DNA of 15,535 nucleotides, taken from contig NW_008705564.1 in NCBI RefSeq assembly GCF_000186865.1, forward strand, positions 2,801,182 to 2,816,716, given 5' to 3'. Below the pieces are notes generated by a model that worked only from the letters and a program-made list of their open reading frames with translations, was not told where the DNA came from and ran no database searches. Each line of letters opens with the position of its first letter. Position 1 is the stretch's first letter. Source of the DNA: Aureococcus anophagefferens (Eukaryota; Sar; Pelagophyceae; Pelagomonadales; Pelagomonadaceae). A program made the position numbers and the translations under genes. Of this stretch, positions 6,802-14,947 are shown piece by piece.

Positions 6802-8418
6802 CTAGTCGAAGATCTTACCCGGGTTCATGATGCCGCGCGGGTCGAGCGCGGCCTTGACCGCGCGCATCGCGCCGACGGCCGCGGGCCCCCGCTCCTGGAG
6901 CACGTAGGCCTTCTTCCCGGCGCCGACGCCGTGCTCCCCCGTGCACGTGCCGCCGGCGTCGATGGCGCGCGCGACGAGCTTCGCGTTGACGCCGTGGAGC
7001 CGCGCGAGGTAGTCGGCGTCGTCGTCGTCGTTGTAGACGAGGATGCAGTGGAAGTTGCCGTCGCCCGCGTGGCCGAAGATGGGGCCGACGACGCCCGCCG
7101 CCGCGACGTCCGCCGCCGTCCGCTCGACGACGTCCGCGAGCGCGGACAGGGGCACGCACGCGTCCGTGACGACGGCCCTGCCGTCCTGCTTCAGCGCGAG
7201 CGACGCGTAGTACGTCGAGTGGCGCGCGGCCCAGAGCCGGTTCCGCTCGCCCTCGTCGGCGGACCACGCGAAGTCGGACCCGCCGCAGTCCTCGGCGACG
7301 GCCCGCGCGACGTCGGCCTGCTCCTCCACGTTCGCCGCGCTCATGCCTGCGCGGGAAAAAAACACCGGTTATTCCAAAAACTCTCGAGCCGAGTCGATTC
7401 GGCCGATGTTTGGACGAATCGATGGCTCTCGTCGCGTTCTCGAAGCACAGCGGAACACCTCGCGTCGAAACAGTCGAAGATGTGTGTCGCGCGCCGCGCT
7501 CATGCCGTGGAACTCGAGGAACAACGACGGCGCGAGCGGCTGCGGCGAAAAGCCGGCGACGCCCGCGTTGTAGGCGTTGAAGGCCGCGAGCGTCGTCGCG
7601 TCCAGCAGCTCGCAGCGCGCGACGGGCACGCCGTGGAGCCGCAGGCCCTCGACGGCCTCGACGGCGGCCGCGAGCGTTTCGAAGCGCACCGTCGCGGCGG
7701 AGACGTGCGACGGCGCCGGGTGCAGCGCGAGCGCGACCTCCGTGATGACGCCGAGCGTGCCCTCGGACCCGATGAAGAGCCGCGTGAGGTCGTAGCCCGC
7801 CGACGACTTGCGCGCGCGGCCGCCCGTCTCCAGGACCGTCCCGTCCGCGAGGACGACGGTCAAGCCGAGGACGGCGTCGCGCATCGTGCCGTAGCGCACG
7901 GCCGTCGTGCCCGACGCGCCGCAGGCCGCCATGCCGCCGACGGTCGCGTCCGCGCCCGGGTCGACCATGAACTCGAGGCCCGTGTGGCGCAGCGCCGCGT
8001 TGACGGCTTTGCGCGTCGCTCCGGCCTCCGCGCGGCAGTCCATGTCGCCGGCGTTTTCCTCGAGCATGGCCGTCATCTTCGCGCCGACGTCGATGGACAG
8101 GCCGCCCCGCGGCGCCTGCACGTGGCCCTCGAGGCTCGTGCCCACCCCAAAGGGCACGACGGGCGTCCGCCGCTCGTGGCAGAGTCTCAGCAGCGCGGAC
8201 ACCTCGGCCGTCGACGCCGGGAACGCGACGACGTCGGGCGGCACGCACGCGTGGTGCGACTCGTCCTTGCCGTGGCGCGCCAGGATGCTCGCGTTCGTCG
8301 ACGTGTCGCAGACGGCCTCCAGGGACGCGAGGAGCCGATCGTCGACGGCGGCGGCCGACGACAGGGCGCGGCGCGGCGGCGGGCCGGCGACCGCGCAGCG
8401 GCGGAGGGCGGCGCGCAT
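6802..8418 (-). CDS. LDHD: FAD-linked D-lactate dehydrogenase, mitochondrial type (two exons)
   Basis: Exons 8418-7506 and 7346-6802, joined to 485 residues. This family oxidises D-lactate (and D-2-hydroxyacids) to pyruvate using FAD, passing electrons to cytochrome c in mitochondria. The N-terminus [21 protein letters not shown] is Arg/Ala-rich without acids, a good mitochondrial presequence. The FAD-binding PCMH domain runs about 60-235: [67 protein letters not shown]. The C-terminal FAD-oxidase domain shows LFLEFHG (299-305), the active-site-like [10 protein letters not shown] (395-404), [14 protein letters not shown] and [12 protein letters not shown]. The exon junction falls inside conserved [11 protein letters not shown], which only the spliced reading gives continuously; the unspliced frame ends in the intron. 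The intron is an introner element with a GC-AG splice. The gene diverges from RPB6 with 267 bp between starts. Confidence 0.94.
7347..7505 (-). mobile_element. Introner-like element, copy C (GC-AG intron of LDHD)
   Basis: The intron is 159 nt. On the minus strand both sides carry the same 15 bp, GGCATGAGCGCGGCG, consistent with an insertion duplication at least 8 bp long. With the 3' splice after CGCGCAG (7347), the only cut that restores the LDHD frame is immediately before GCATGAGC (7505), so the 5' splice site must be GC. The interior matches copy A in the same orientation relative to the gene: for instance ATCGATTCGTCCAAA, flanked by GAGAAC-GCGA and GCCGAATCGACT. Terminal inverted repeats are too diverged to recognise, so this copy is older or a different subfamily. 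Confidence 0.82.
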
Positions 8419-8685
8419 CGCAGAGCGATTTATGCGCTGTTCGCTGCGACGCCGCGCACAGGTGAATTATGCGCTGTTCTTTGCGACGCGCAAGCACAGC
8501 GCGGTGACCGCGGACGACGTCGAGCACCTCAGCCCGAGAGCTCGAGAGCGTCAACATCTCGTCAACGTCGGCGTCAAAAAGCGAGCGCTCTCCGGCTCCA
8601 TCGCCTCCGCCGCCGACACCGACCGCCTCTCCGCCGCGCACGCCGACCGCCGCGCGGACCGATAAACTCGCCCGCGCCCGGTACC
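8419..8685. promoter_or_regulatory. Divergent promoter region of LDHD and RPB6
   Basis: 267 bp containing a 28-bp direct repeat, 8425-8452 and 8462-8489, 24 of 28 identical, period 37 bp, each with the AT-rich core TTATGCGCTGTTC. The rest is GC-rich and pyrimidine-biased toward the RPB6 start. The repeat could be a paired factor site or lie in the LDHD leader, since it ends 7 bp from the LDHD ATG. Function is inferred from position. Confidence 0.4.
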
Positions 8686-9060
8686 ATGGCCGACTTCGCG
8701 CCCGAGGACGACGGCGGCCTCGACGACGACGGCGGCCTCGAGCCCATGGACGAGGACGGAGGCGACGAGATCGAGCTCCTCGAGGCGCCCGACGACGGCG
8801 TCGACGGCGGCCCCGCGGAGAACGCGGAGCGCGTCACGACGCGGTACATGACGAAGTACGAGAAGGCGCGCGTGCTGGGCACGCGCGCGCTGCAGATCTC
8901 CATGAACGCGCCGGTCATGGTCGACGTCGCGGGCGAGACGGACCCCCTCAAGATCGCCAACAAGGAGCTCCGCGAGCGCAAGATCCCGCTCATCATCCGA
9001 CGGTACCTGCCCGACGGCTCCTACGAGGACTGGCCCATCCGGGACCTCATCATCGACTGA
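8686..9060 (+). CDS. RPB6: RNA polymerase I/II/III shared subunit RPB6 (RPABC2)
   Basis: 124 residues, close to the usual eukaryotic size. RPB6 is the counterpart of bacterial omega; it sits at the base of the clamp in all three nuclear RNA polymerases and helps assemble the largest subunit. The first 45 residues are an acidic, Gly/Asp-rich tail, as in other eukaryotic RPB6 proteins. The conserved core is all present: [20 protein letters not shown], then [41 protein letters not shown] and the terminal DLI. Context CGGTACCATGG is a strong start. The gene is intronless and ends 65 bp from the convergent dioxygenase gene. Its presence places this DNA in a eukaryotic (or, much less likely, large-virus) genome. 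Confidence 0.97.
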   Translation: MADFAPEDDGGLDDDGGLEPMDEDGGDEIELLEAPDDGVDGGPAENAERVTTRYMTKYEKARVLGTRALQISMNAPVMVDVAGETDPLKIANKELRERKIPLIIRRYLPDGSYEDWPIRDLIID

Positions 9061-9125
9061 CGCGCGCCTAAGACTCGAGTACCCGCCGGCCCGGTACGAG
9101 GACCACCGGGGACCTCACCGCGCGC

Positions 9126-10382
9126 CTAGGAGCCGCGGCGCCGGGCGGGGCGGAGGTGCACGGGGAGCACGACGCGCGGCTTCTTCGGGGTCCCGGGCGC
9201 GATGCCGGAGCAGGACGGGGGCTTGCGCCCGGCGGGCTCGTCGGCGTAGCTCTGGCGCGGGCCCTCGCGTGGGTCGCGCGGCGCCGCCGGCGCGTCCGGC
9301 GTCTCCGGCGCGTCGTCCGCCGCGTCCGCATCCGGCGTGAGGTCCGCGTTCCGCCGGACGGACGGGAGCGGGAGGACCGCGCCGTCGCGCGCGATGTAGG
9401 CGTTGTGAACCTCATCATAGACGAGCGCGTCGCCGGGCGCCGCGAGCGGCGGCGGCTCGCGCCCCCGCGCCGCGACCTGCCGCGCCGCGAGCGCCTTCAG
9501 CCGCGGCATCTCGAGGTCGACGTCTTTCATCGCCGCGTGGCGCCGCTGCTTCTCGCCCGCGGGCCGCTTCGCGCGGACGCGGAAGTAGACGATGAGGCGG
9601 CCCGGCGCGTCGGCGGCGACCTCGCGGACGCTGTGGAGCACCTGGTGGTGCACGATAAACGCGGCGCCGGGCCGCGCGCGGACGTGCGCGAGCGGCGGCT
9701 CGGCGCCGAGGTAGTGCGCGGCCGTCGACTCGGCCGTCGCCACGCTCTTGTCGCGGTCGTGGCCGTAGAAGCGGACGACGCCGCCGCCGCCGAAGCCCCG
9801 GCAGCGCGCGCACGCGCCGTGGTCGCGGAACGCCGCGGCGAAGGCCCGGTGGCTGCCCGGCGCCACGAGGAGCGCGCCCGCGTCGTCGCGCGCGTGCATG
9901 GCGCCGTCGAGGACGACGCCGACGATAACCGTGCAGTTGTGGTGCGGCGCGCCGTCGCGCTGGGCCCCGTGGGGCGTGTCGATGTGGGGCTTGCCCCAGA
10001 AGCCGTCGCCGGGCTGGCGCCGCGCGAGCTGGCACTGGTTCGGCTCCATGCGGTTGTTGCGCGTGTCGCCGGGCTCGACGAAGCCCTCGAGGCCGCCGCC
10101 GCCGGACACGAGCGCCCGCAGGAGCGGCTTGATGGGGTCCAGGAGCGCGAAGACGCGCCGCTTGTCCGGGTCCGCGTCGTTGAAGCTCGCGAACTCCTTC
10201 GTCCGCCGCAGCGCGAGCGCCGACGCGAGCGCGCGGGCCCGCGCGCCCTCGCCGAGGGCGTAGTTGTCCAGGAAGGCGAAGCCGTCGCGCTCGAAGGCCC
10301 GCGCGTCGAAGCCGATGGCGTCGGCGGCCGCCGCGAGCGCGTCGAGCGCGTCGCCGTCGCGCCGGCGCTTCCGCGATGCCAT
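9126..10382 (-). CDS. Phytanoyl-CoA dioxygenase-like Fe(II)/2-oxoglutarate oxygenase
   Basis: 418 residues, one exon. The core resembles the PhyH superfamily: FERDGFAFLDNY (30-41) at the start of the fold; HID (133-135) in GKPHIDTPHG as the iron-binding HxD; GALLVAPGSHRAF (169-181), a typical PhyH strand; HHQVLHSV (245-252) with the distal iron His; and RLIVYFRV with the Arg expected to hold 2-oxoglutarate. Such enzymes hydroxylate small molecules or acyl chains using O2 and 2-oxoglutarate; the substrate cannot be told here. A cluster ARCRGFGGGG lies between the motifs. The N-terminus MASRKRRRD is a possible nuclear signal, and there is no peroxisomal PTS1 at the end (RRRGS). The C-terminal 100 residues are low-complexity Pro/Asp/Ala. 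It ends 65 bp from RPB6 (convergent) and diverges from gene 9. Confidence 0.87.
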   Translation of the reverse strand: MASRKRRRDGDALDALAAAADAIGFDARAFERDGFAFLDNYALGEGARARALASALALRRTKEFASFNDADPDKRRVFALLDPIKPLLRALVSGGGGLEGFVEPGDTRNNRMEPNQCQLARRQPGDGFWGKPHIDTPHGAQRDGAPHHNCTVIVGVVLDGAMHARDDAGALLVAPGSHRAFAAAFRDHGACARCRGFGGGGVVRFYGHDRDKSVATAESTAAHYLGAEPPLAHVRARPGAAFIVHHQVLHSVREVAADAPGRLIVYFRVRAKRPAGEKQRRHAAMKDVDLEMPRLKALAARQVAARGREPPPLAAPGDALVYDEVHNAYIARDGAVLPLPSVRRNADLTPDADAADDAPETPDAPAAPRDPREGPRQSYADEPAGRKPPSCSGIAPGTPKKPRVVLPVHLRPARRRGS

Positions 10383-10610
10383 TCTGGGGTGCTCTTGCTG
10401 GCGGCGGCGCGGCGCTCTGTGAGACAGCTGTGGCTCTCCTGAGCGCGAGACCAGTCCACTGGAGTGGAGAGGAGGTTAATGTCGACCGCAACCTCGGAGC
10501 AGTGCACTTCGCGATGTGCATGAAAAATGCAAATGCAATGGCCCTCGGGCTGCCCCGCTGCTGCCAGAGCTAGGTGCATCCAGTAGCGACATTGACACCA
10601 CCATCCACCG
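10383..10610. promoter_or_regulatory. Divergent region upstream of gene 9, containing a shared 5' module
   Basis: 228 bp between the dioxygenase gene and the acidic membrane protein gene. Positions 10522-10590 form a 69-bp block also present upstream of the SGNH hydrolase gene. The palindrome-like TCCACTGGAGTGGA lies at 10455-10468. No TATA box was seen. Confidence 0.4.
10522..10590 (+). repeat. 69-bp shared upstream block, copy 1
   Basis: Begins GAAAAATGCAA and ends GTAGCGAC. It aligns without gaps to 13549-13617 at 62 of 69 positions, including the unbroken CTCGGGCTGCCCCGCTGC. It lies 26 bp before the ATG at 10617, in the same orientation relative to the gene as copy 2. Looser similarity continues upstream (GCAAC, GTGCACTT). 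Candidate promoter or 5'-leader element, or the edge of a duplicated segment. Confidence 0.88.
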
Positions 10611-11780
10611 ATGAGAATGCTTCAGCGCGCGCTCGCGTACATCATGCTGGCCGGCGCCGACGCCGCCATCATTGGGGAGCCGTCGCCGGCGCCGTCGTCG
10701 AGCGCCGCGCCGTCGCCGCGACCGCCGGAGCCGACGCCGCTGCCGTCCGCGGGCCCGTCGGCGACGGCCGCGCCGACGGCGCCGCCGACGGCCTGCGCGG
10801 ACGAACCGGCGTGGCGCAAGGCGGGCGCGCCCTCGAAGGACTGCGCCTGGGTCGCGGCCTACGCGTTCACCCGCTGCTACGTCGTCGGCGACGACGACCG
10901 CAAGGCGACCGAGGGCTGCCAAGTGTCGTGCGGCACCTGCACGGCGCCGCCGACGCGCGCGCCGACCGCCTATATCGCGGCGGAATCCTACAGCTACTCG
11001 TACGGCGACCGCGATTTCGTCGTCGTCGACGACGGCGGCGAGGACGACCGCGACGCGCGCGACGACGACGGCGGCGAGGACGACCGCGACGCGCGCGACG
11101 ACGGCGGCGGCGAGGACGACCGCGACGCGCGCGACGACCGCGGCTCCGTCGCGGAGGAGGACGACGACTCCGGCGGCGGCGAGGCTTCTCCCGTCGGGTG
11201 CACGTCCTGGTACGACGGCTGCAACACCTGCACCGTGACGTCGGGCGCGCTCGCGTGCACGAGGAGGTTCTGCGACGACTACGGCGACGCGCGTTGCCTC
11301 GCCTACGGGGCCGCGGACGACGACGACGGCCGCGGCGCGCTCGTCGTCGACGGCCGCGACGCCGCCTACGACGACGACGGCCACGACGGCCACGATGACG
11401 GTGGCGACGGAGCCGTCGACGACGGCGGCGACGCCGCGCGCGACGATGGCGACGACGGCCGCGCGCGCGGGCCCGCGCCGACGCCGGGACCCGTCGAGGC
11501 GGCCGCGAGCGCCGCCGCCGCCTCCGACGACGACGACGGCGGCGGCGCGGACGCCGCGTCGATCGGGCTCGCCGCCGGGCTCGCGGTCGCGGGCGTCGCC
11601 GTCGGCGCGGCTCTAGGCGCGGCGCTGCTCTACGCGCACCGGCGATTCCGGCGGAACAAAGCCGAGGCGCACCAGTTCGCGCGCGCGTCGCCGACGAAGC
11701 CGAAGCCGGAGCCGGGGTCGGACCCGGAGTTCACCTCCATCTTCGCTGCGCTCGGCGCCGACGCCGTGGCGAGCTCCTGA
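10611..11780 (+). CDS. Secreted acidic Cys-repeat protein, type I membrane anchored
   Basis: 389 residues from the first ATG (10611). The paralogous signal peptide of gene 11 aligns with the second ATG (10617), which may be the true start. Order: signal peptide MLQRALAYIMLAGADAA; Pro/Ser/Thr linker (24-60); a Cys motif CAWVAAYAFTRC...CQVSCGTC (78-110) of ShK-like spacing; SYSYSYGDRDF; three 12-residue repeats EDDRDARDD; a second Cys unit CTSWYDGCNTC...CTRRFC...RCLAY (197-232); a long Asp/Gly/Ala region; membrane segment at about 316-341; and basic tail HRRFRRNK with 40 more residues. This suggests a cell-surface protein with a highly acidic, perhaps cation-binding, ectodomain. No enzymatic domain is seen and the function is unknown. 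An inverted paralogue lies at the right edge of the window. Confidence 0.85.
   Translation: MRMLQRALAYIMLAGADAAIIGEPSPAPSSSAAPSPRPPEPTPLPSAGPSATAAPTAPPTACADEPAWRKAGAPSKDCAWVAAYAFTRCYVVGDDDRKATEGCQVSCGTCTAPPTRAPTAYIAAESYSYSYGDRDFVVVDDGGEDDRDARDDDGGEDDRDARDDGGGEDDRDARDDRGSVAEEDDDSGGGEASPVGCTSWYDGCNTCTVTSGALACTRRFCDDYGDARCLAYGAADDDDGRGALVVDGRDAAYDDDGHDGHDDGGDGAVDDGGDAARDDGDDGRARGPAPTPGPVEAAASAAAASDDDDGGGADAASIGLAAGLAVAGVAVGAALGAALLYAHRRFRRNKAEAHQFARASPTKPKPEPGSDPEFTSIFAALGADAVASS
11028..11135 (+). repeat. 36-bp in-frame tandem repeat, three units
   Basis: Units 11028-11063, 11064-11099 and 11100-11135 are nearly identical; the first two match exactly and the third differs by one codon. They encode (D/G)GGEDDRDARDD. 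The paralogue at the right edge carries only one such unit, so the array expanded, or contracted, after duplication. Confidence 0.92.
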
Positions 11781-12198
11781 GCCCCCTCCCCCGGGTCGCC
11801 TGGGCCACGAGCCGACGACCCCCCCCTCCCCCCGTCCCGGAACCCGCCGGCGCCGGGCGAGGGACCCCCTACCCCCGTCGAACCCCTTCAAGCCCCCCTC
11901 CCGGGCGGCTAAGAACGAAACCCAGAGCGGCGGCAGGAGTAAAGTCGCGCTCGGCGACGGGTAAGTGGAGAGGTAACCTCCGTTCAACTACGCGACTCAG
12001 GTTGCCGGCCCGGGTCGAGCGAATCGGCTCCGCGCGCGCCCGGCGCGTCTCGACGAGTAGCGCGCCGCGGCGTCGCTCAGCTTCTCGACGAGCAGCGCCG
12101 CGCGCACAGCTTCTCCACGAGCAGCGCGCCGCGCGCGCGCATATATTCTCCACAAGCGGCGCGCGACGGTCGCCGCTCTCTGCTATCTCCCGCTCCCT
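11781..12198. promoter_or_regulatory. Intergenic region with degenerate tandem repeat before gene 10
   Basis: 418 bp. The first half is C-rich and unremarkable (C runs near 11790 and 11820). From about 12048 to 12170 there are four degenerate units of 29-36 bp, each with TTCTCSACGAGYAGCGC or a variant. The gene-10 start follows 30 bp later. No reading frame of note. Confidence 0.5.
12140..12147 (+). promoter_or_regulatory. Candidate TATA box for the F-box gene
   Basis: CATATATT stands out in an otherwise nearly pure GC stretch (GCGCGCGCATATATTCTCC), 52 bp before the ATG at 12199. It falls within the third unit of the degenerate repeat. A short TSS-to-ATG distance would be needed. Confidence 0.4.
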
Positions 12199-13419
12199 AT
12201 GTCAACTTTGCCTTCGACCGTGCTACGCTCGCCCGATGTTCTGCGCGAAATCTTGCACTTCGTCCGCAACGGCGCTGACTTCCTGCGGTGCGAGCTCGTG
12301 TGCGTCGCGTGGCGCGGGGTCGTCGACGACGCGCTCTGGCAGCCGCGGCCCATCGGCTACGGCGACAATGTTCTACAGGAAACTTCTGTCGCGGGCAGGC
12401 GCGGCTGCCTCGAAGCAGTCGCCATCCGTGCGATTAGGCACCTCCAAAGAGGCCTTCCTGAGCCCGAAGGGGATTTCAAGAGCGTCCTCGGCCCCGTGAA
12501 AATGCGACGAATCGTCGAGTTCCTCTATGGTCGCTGCGGCTACAGCAACGTCGATCCGCGACCGCGCTTCACCGACGGCGCCGTTGCGGCCCTATGCGAC
12601 GTTGTGGAACAATGGATGGGTGGAATTATGGAGGGCTGCTTACTTTGCATGATGCACCGCTCGCATACCGGCCACGGAGACGACGATCTTTCCCCTCCTT
12701 TGTTGTCGGAGACTGGAAGCACTGTGGGCGCAAGAGACTTTTTCTTTTATCTCCAGACGCTACAACATGCATCAGGCGCTCAAGCTGCTACTTTTTTATC
12801 GATTGAAAATTGGCTAGATGAGGTGCTTCCCTTCTCGAGTCAGTACGGATCCCGATATGATCGAACTGTGGAAAAGATGAAGCAAGAACCTTTTCGCAAA
12901 TCGCTTCTCGGCGAGCTTGTCAACGACTGTTCGAATTCTGAGCTCGCGTGCATCGTGCGGCGCATCGCGCGGCGAGCAAGCGTCGTCGGTATCACCGGAG
13001 CTGCGATGGAATTGGCCTCGTGCTATTGCTTTGGCGCCATCGGAGCACTTCTCAAAATTATCTATCTTTTGCATCCTGAATTCTCTCACTCAGAACTGCC
13101 GCCGACCGACGATGATGACTACTCGAGTGCAGATGAAACGTTGGACGATGAGGATCCTACGCCTCGCTTTCTTGAAGAACCTTGGGCGCATGCACATTCT
13201 GTGCGAACAGTTGACTACCCTCCCAAATCAGCCGCGCCATTCACGGTCACCTCCGCCACCGTCGCCTATGCCGCGGAGTCTCTCAGAATTGTCGACCGCT
13301 ACTATCCAACTCGATTTGACGACGAGGACTCAGATAGCAGCTCGGACGAAGATTCGGGCAGCACCTCGGGCTCTTCTGCCCCGACGTCATACCAGGCTTA
13401 TATCGCTAATCATGCGTAA
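12199..13419 (+). CDS. F-box protein with a histone-fold-like segment
   Basis: 406 residues, no intron. Residues 13-48 (DVLREILHFVRNGADFLRC, then ELVCVAWRGVVDDALW) fit the F-box consensus, which binds SKP1 and presents substrates to SCF ubiquitin ligases. Residues 101-155 resemble a histone fold: helix KMRRIVEFLYGRCG, then RFTDGAVAALCDVVEQW running to EGCLLCMMHR. The latter aligns with the long central helix of histone H3 (RF..AV.AL...E....G..E...LC..H). Residues 160-330 are undefined. The tail holds acidic Ser/Asp runs (DDDDYSSADE and DEDSDSSSDEDSGS), typical CK2-type phosphorylation targets. The histone-like part may be a substrate- or chromatin-contact module, which is inference. Codon third positions are far less GC-biased than in all neighbours. 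Unlike genes 9 and 11, it lacks a signal peptide. Confidence 0.78.
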   Translation: MSTLPSTVLRSPDVLREILHFVRNGADFLRCELVCVAWRGVVDDALWQPRPIGYGDNVLQETSVAGRRGCLEAVAIRAIRHLQRGLPEPEGDFKSVLGPVKMRRIVEFLYGRCGYSNVDPRPRFTDGAVAALCDVVEQWMGGIMEGCLLCMMHRSHTGHGDDDLSPPLLSETGSTVGARDFFFYLQTLQHASGAQAATFLSIENWLDEVLPFSSQYGSRYDRTVEKMKQEPFRKSLLGELVNDCSNSELACIVRRIARRASVVGITGAAMELASCYCFGAIGALLKIIYLLHPEFSHSELPPTDDDDYSSADETLDDEDPTPRFLEEPWAHAHSVRTVDYPPKSAAPFTVTSATVAYAAESLRIVDRYYPTRFDDEDSDSSSDEDSGSTSGSSAPTSYQAYIANHA

Positions 13420-13656
13420 ATTGCCGGCGATTCATAATAAGTAACTACTAGTGATATAGAGTGTGATCTATAGCTGGACATCTGCACCTTCGACGGGAGT
13501 GATGAAGGAAACCATTGACTGCAACTGTGCACTTGCACGAGCTGCCACGAAAAATGCAATTGGAATGGCTCTCGGGCTGCCCCGCTGCGGCCAGAGCTCG
13601 GTGCATCCGGTAACGACAACTGACGCCAACAACCACCGCCGTCGCCTACGATACGA
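13420..13656. promoter_or_regulatory. Region between genes 10 and 11
   Basis: 237 bp. AT-rich 3' flank of gene 10 (TTCATAATAAGTAACTAC at 13430-13447, possible polyadenylation region), a loose inverted pair ATATAG/CTATAG near 13454-13473, then the second copy of the 69-bp upstream block and a 39-bp leader. Confidence 0.4.
13549..13617 (+). repeat. 69-bp shared upstream block, copy 2
   Basis: Gap-free match to 10522-10590 with 7 differences. It ends 39 bp before the ATG at 13657. Downstream, the first 19 codons of the two genes are also clearly homologous at DNA level (ATGCTTCMGCGCGCGCTCGC), while the coding bodies are unrelated. Confidence 0.88.
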
Positions 13657-14947
13657 ATGCTTCCGCGCGCGCTCGCAGCCATCGCGCTGGCTGGAGCTGA
13701 CGCGGCCATCACCTGGGAGGAGGCCAAGTGCGTGCTCCGCGGGCAGAAGGTCACCTTCTTCGGCGACAGCCTGACGCGCTACTGCTTCTTCGGCCTGAAC
13801 AACTTCCTCGCGACGGGCGAGCTCCGGGCCGACGAGTTCAGCAGCAAGCAGTCCATGGGCGCGGGCCCGGGCAGCGGCGACTACGACGGCATCGAAAGCT
13901 GGAACGCCGAGGGCATCCTCACGGACCAGGCGACGCAGCGGCAGCACGCCTGGAAGACGTTCAGCGACGGCGACTTCGACACGCGGCCCATCGAGACGGA
14001 GTTCTACTTCATCCAGCACGTCTGGTGGGACGACGCCGACGACACGCCACAGGAGGCGGACACGCCCATCGGGAGCAAGGGCCACACGCTCGCGGACCAG
14101 GTCGCCGGCGACGCGACGCTCGCGGACGTCGCCGCGACGCTCGAGGCGGACGTCGTCGTCTACAACATGGGCTGGTGGCAGCTGCTGAAGAGCTACTCCG
14201 CCTACGAGTGCGGCAAGGGCTTCGACGCGGAATGCGAGGCGTGGTACGCGACCCGGCGTCGGCGATCGAGGGACATCGCGAGCGCCGCGCGCGAACGCGC
14301 GCGTCCGCAGGTACGACGCGACGCTCGCGAGGGTCGTCGACGAGCTCCTCGACGTCGACGGCCGCCTCGGCATCTACCGGACGACGTCGTGCTGCGGCAA
14401 GGAGATCGACGGCGACATCGGCGCCTGGGTGGCGCCCATCGAGGCGCAGAACCGCGTCGCCGCGGCCCTCATGGCGCGCCGCGGCGTGCCCGTCGTCGAC
14501 GTCTACCCCCTGTACGGCCTCGACGCCCTCGACGCGCACACCTTCGACGACAAGCACGCGAACGTGGCCACGTGCCACGCGTGGAACGAGCTCATCCTGC
14601 GGGAGATCGACGCGCGGCGGAACACGTCGTGCGTGTCCGGCGTCTTCACGGCCCCGGGGGACTACGCGCCGTCCGCGTCTCCGACGCGCGCCTACGCGCC
14701 GTCCGCCGCGCCCGCGGGGCCCTCGGCCGCGCCGTCGGCGTTCTACGCGCCGAGCGCGCCGCCGACGCCCGGGGCCGCGTCGCCGCCGCCGTCGCCGCGG
14801 CCGCCGTCGCCGCGGCCGTCGTCGCCGCCGCCGCCGTCCGCGCTCCCGTCGCCGCCGCCGTCGCCCGCGCCGTCGTCGCGCTACGCGGCGTCGCGGCCGT
14901 CGACGACGAGCGCCCCGCGGCCGTCGTCGTCGCCCGCGGCCCCGTAG
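13657..14947 (+). CDS. Secreted SGNH/GDSL-type hydrolase with Pro/Ser-rich tail (two exons)
   Basis: Exons 13657-14243 and 14311-14947, 407 residues. Signal peptide MLPRALAAIALAGADAAI is shared with gene 9. The catalytic block VTFFGDSLTRYCFFGLNNF (32-50) carries the GDSL nucleophile, here in the GDSLTR form seen in PC-esterase/SGNH O-acyl-esterases acting on polysaccharides. VVVYNMGWW fits the next conserved strand, and FDDKHANV the C-terminal DxxH. Such proteins remove, or in related enzymes transfer, acyl groups on glycans or lipids; the substrate is unknown. The 67-nt intron GTACGCG...CCGCAG joins EAW to YDATLARVV in frame; without it the frame continues as Arg-rich nonsense. The last 100 residues are Pro/Ser/Ala-rich with three YAPSA repeats, extensin-like, and run antisense into gene 12. 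The final 67 bp overlap its coding sequence. Confidence 0.82.

Noticed and set aside
5395..8418. Bacterial origin suggested by HisD, TatD-like and FAD-dependent D-lactate dehydrogenase
   Set aside because: Spliceosomal-type introns, an RPB6 gene, a mitochondrial presequence, Kozak-like starts and absence of operons show a eukaryotic nucleus.
6931..9060. 709-codon plus-strand open frame through LDHD into RPB6
   Set aside because: Antisense shadow of LDHD; only the last 124 codons, from the ATG at 8686, are a real gene.
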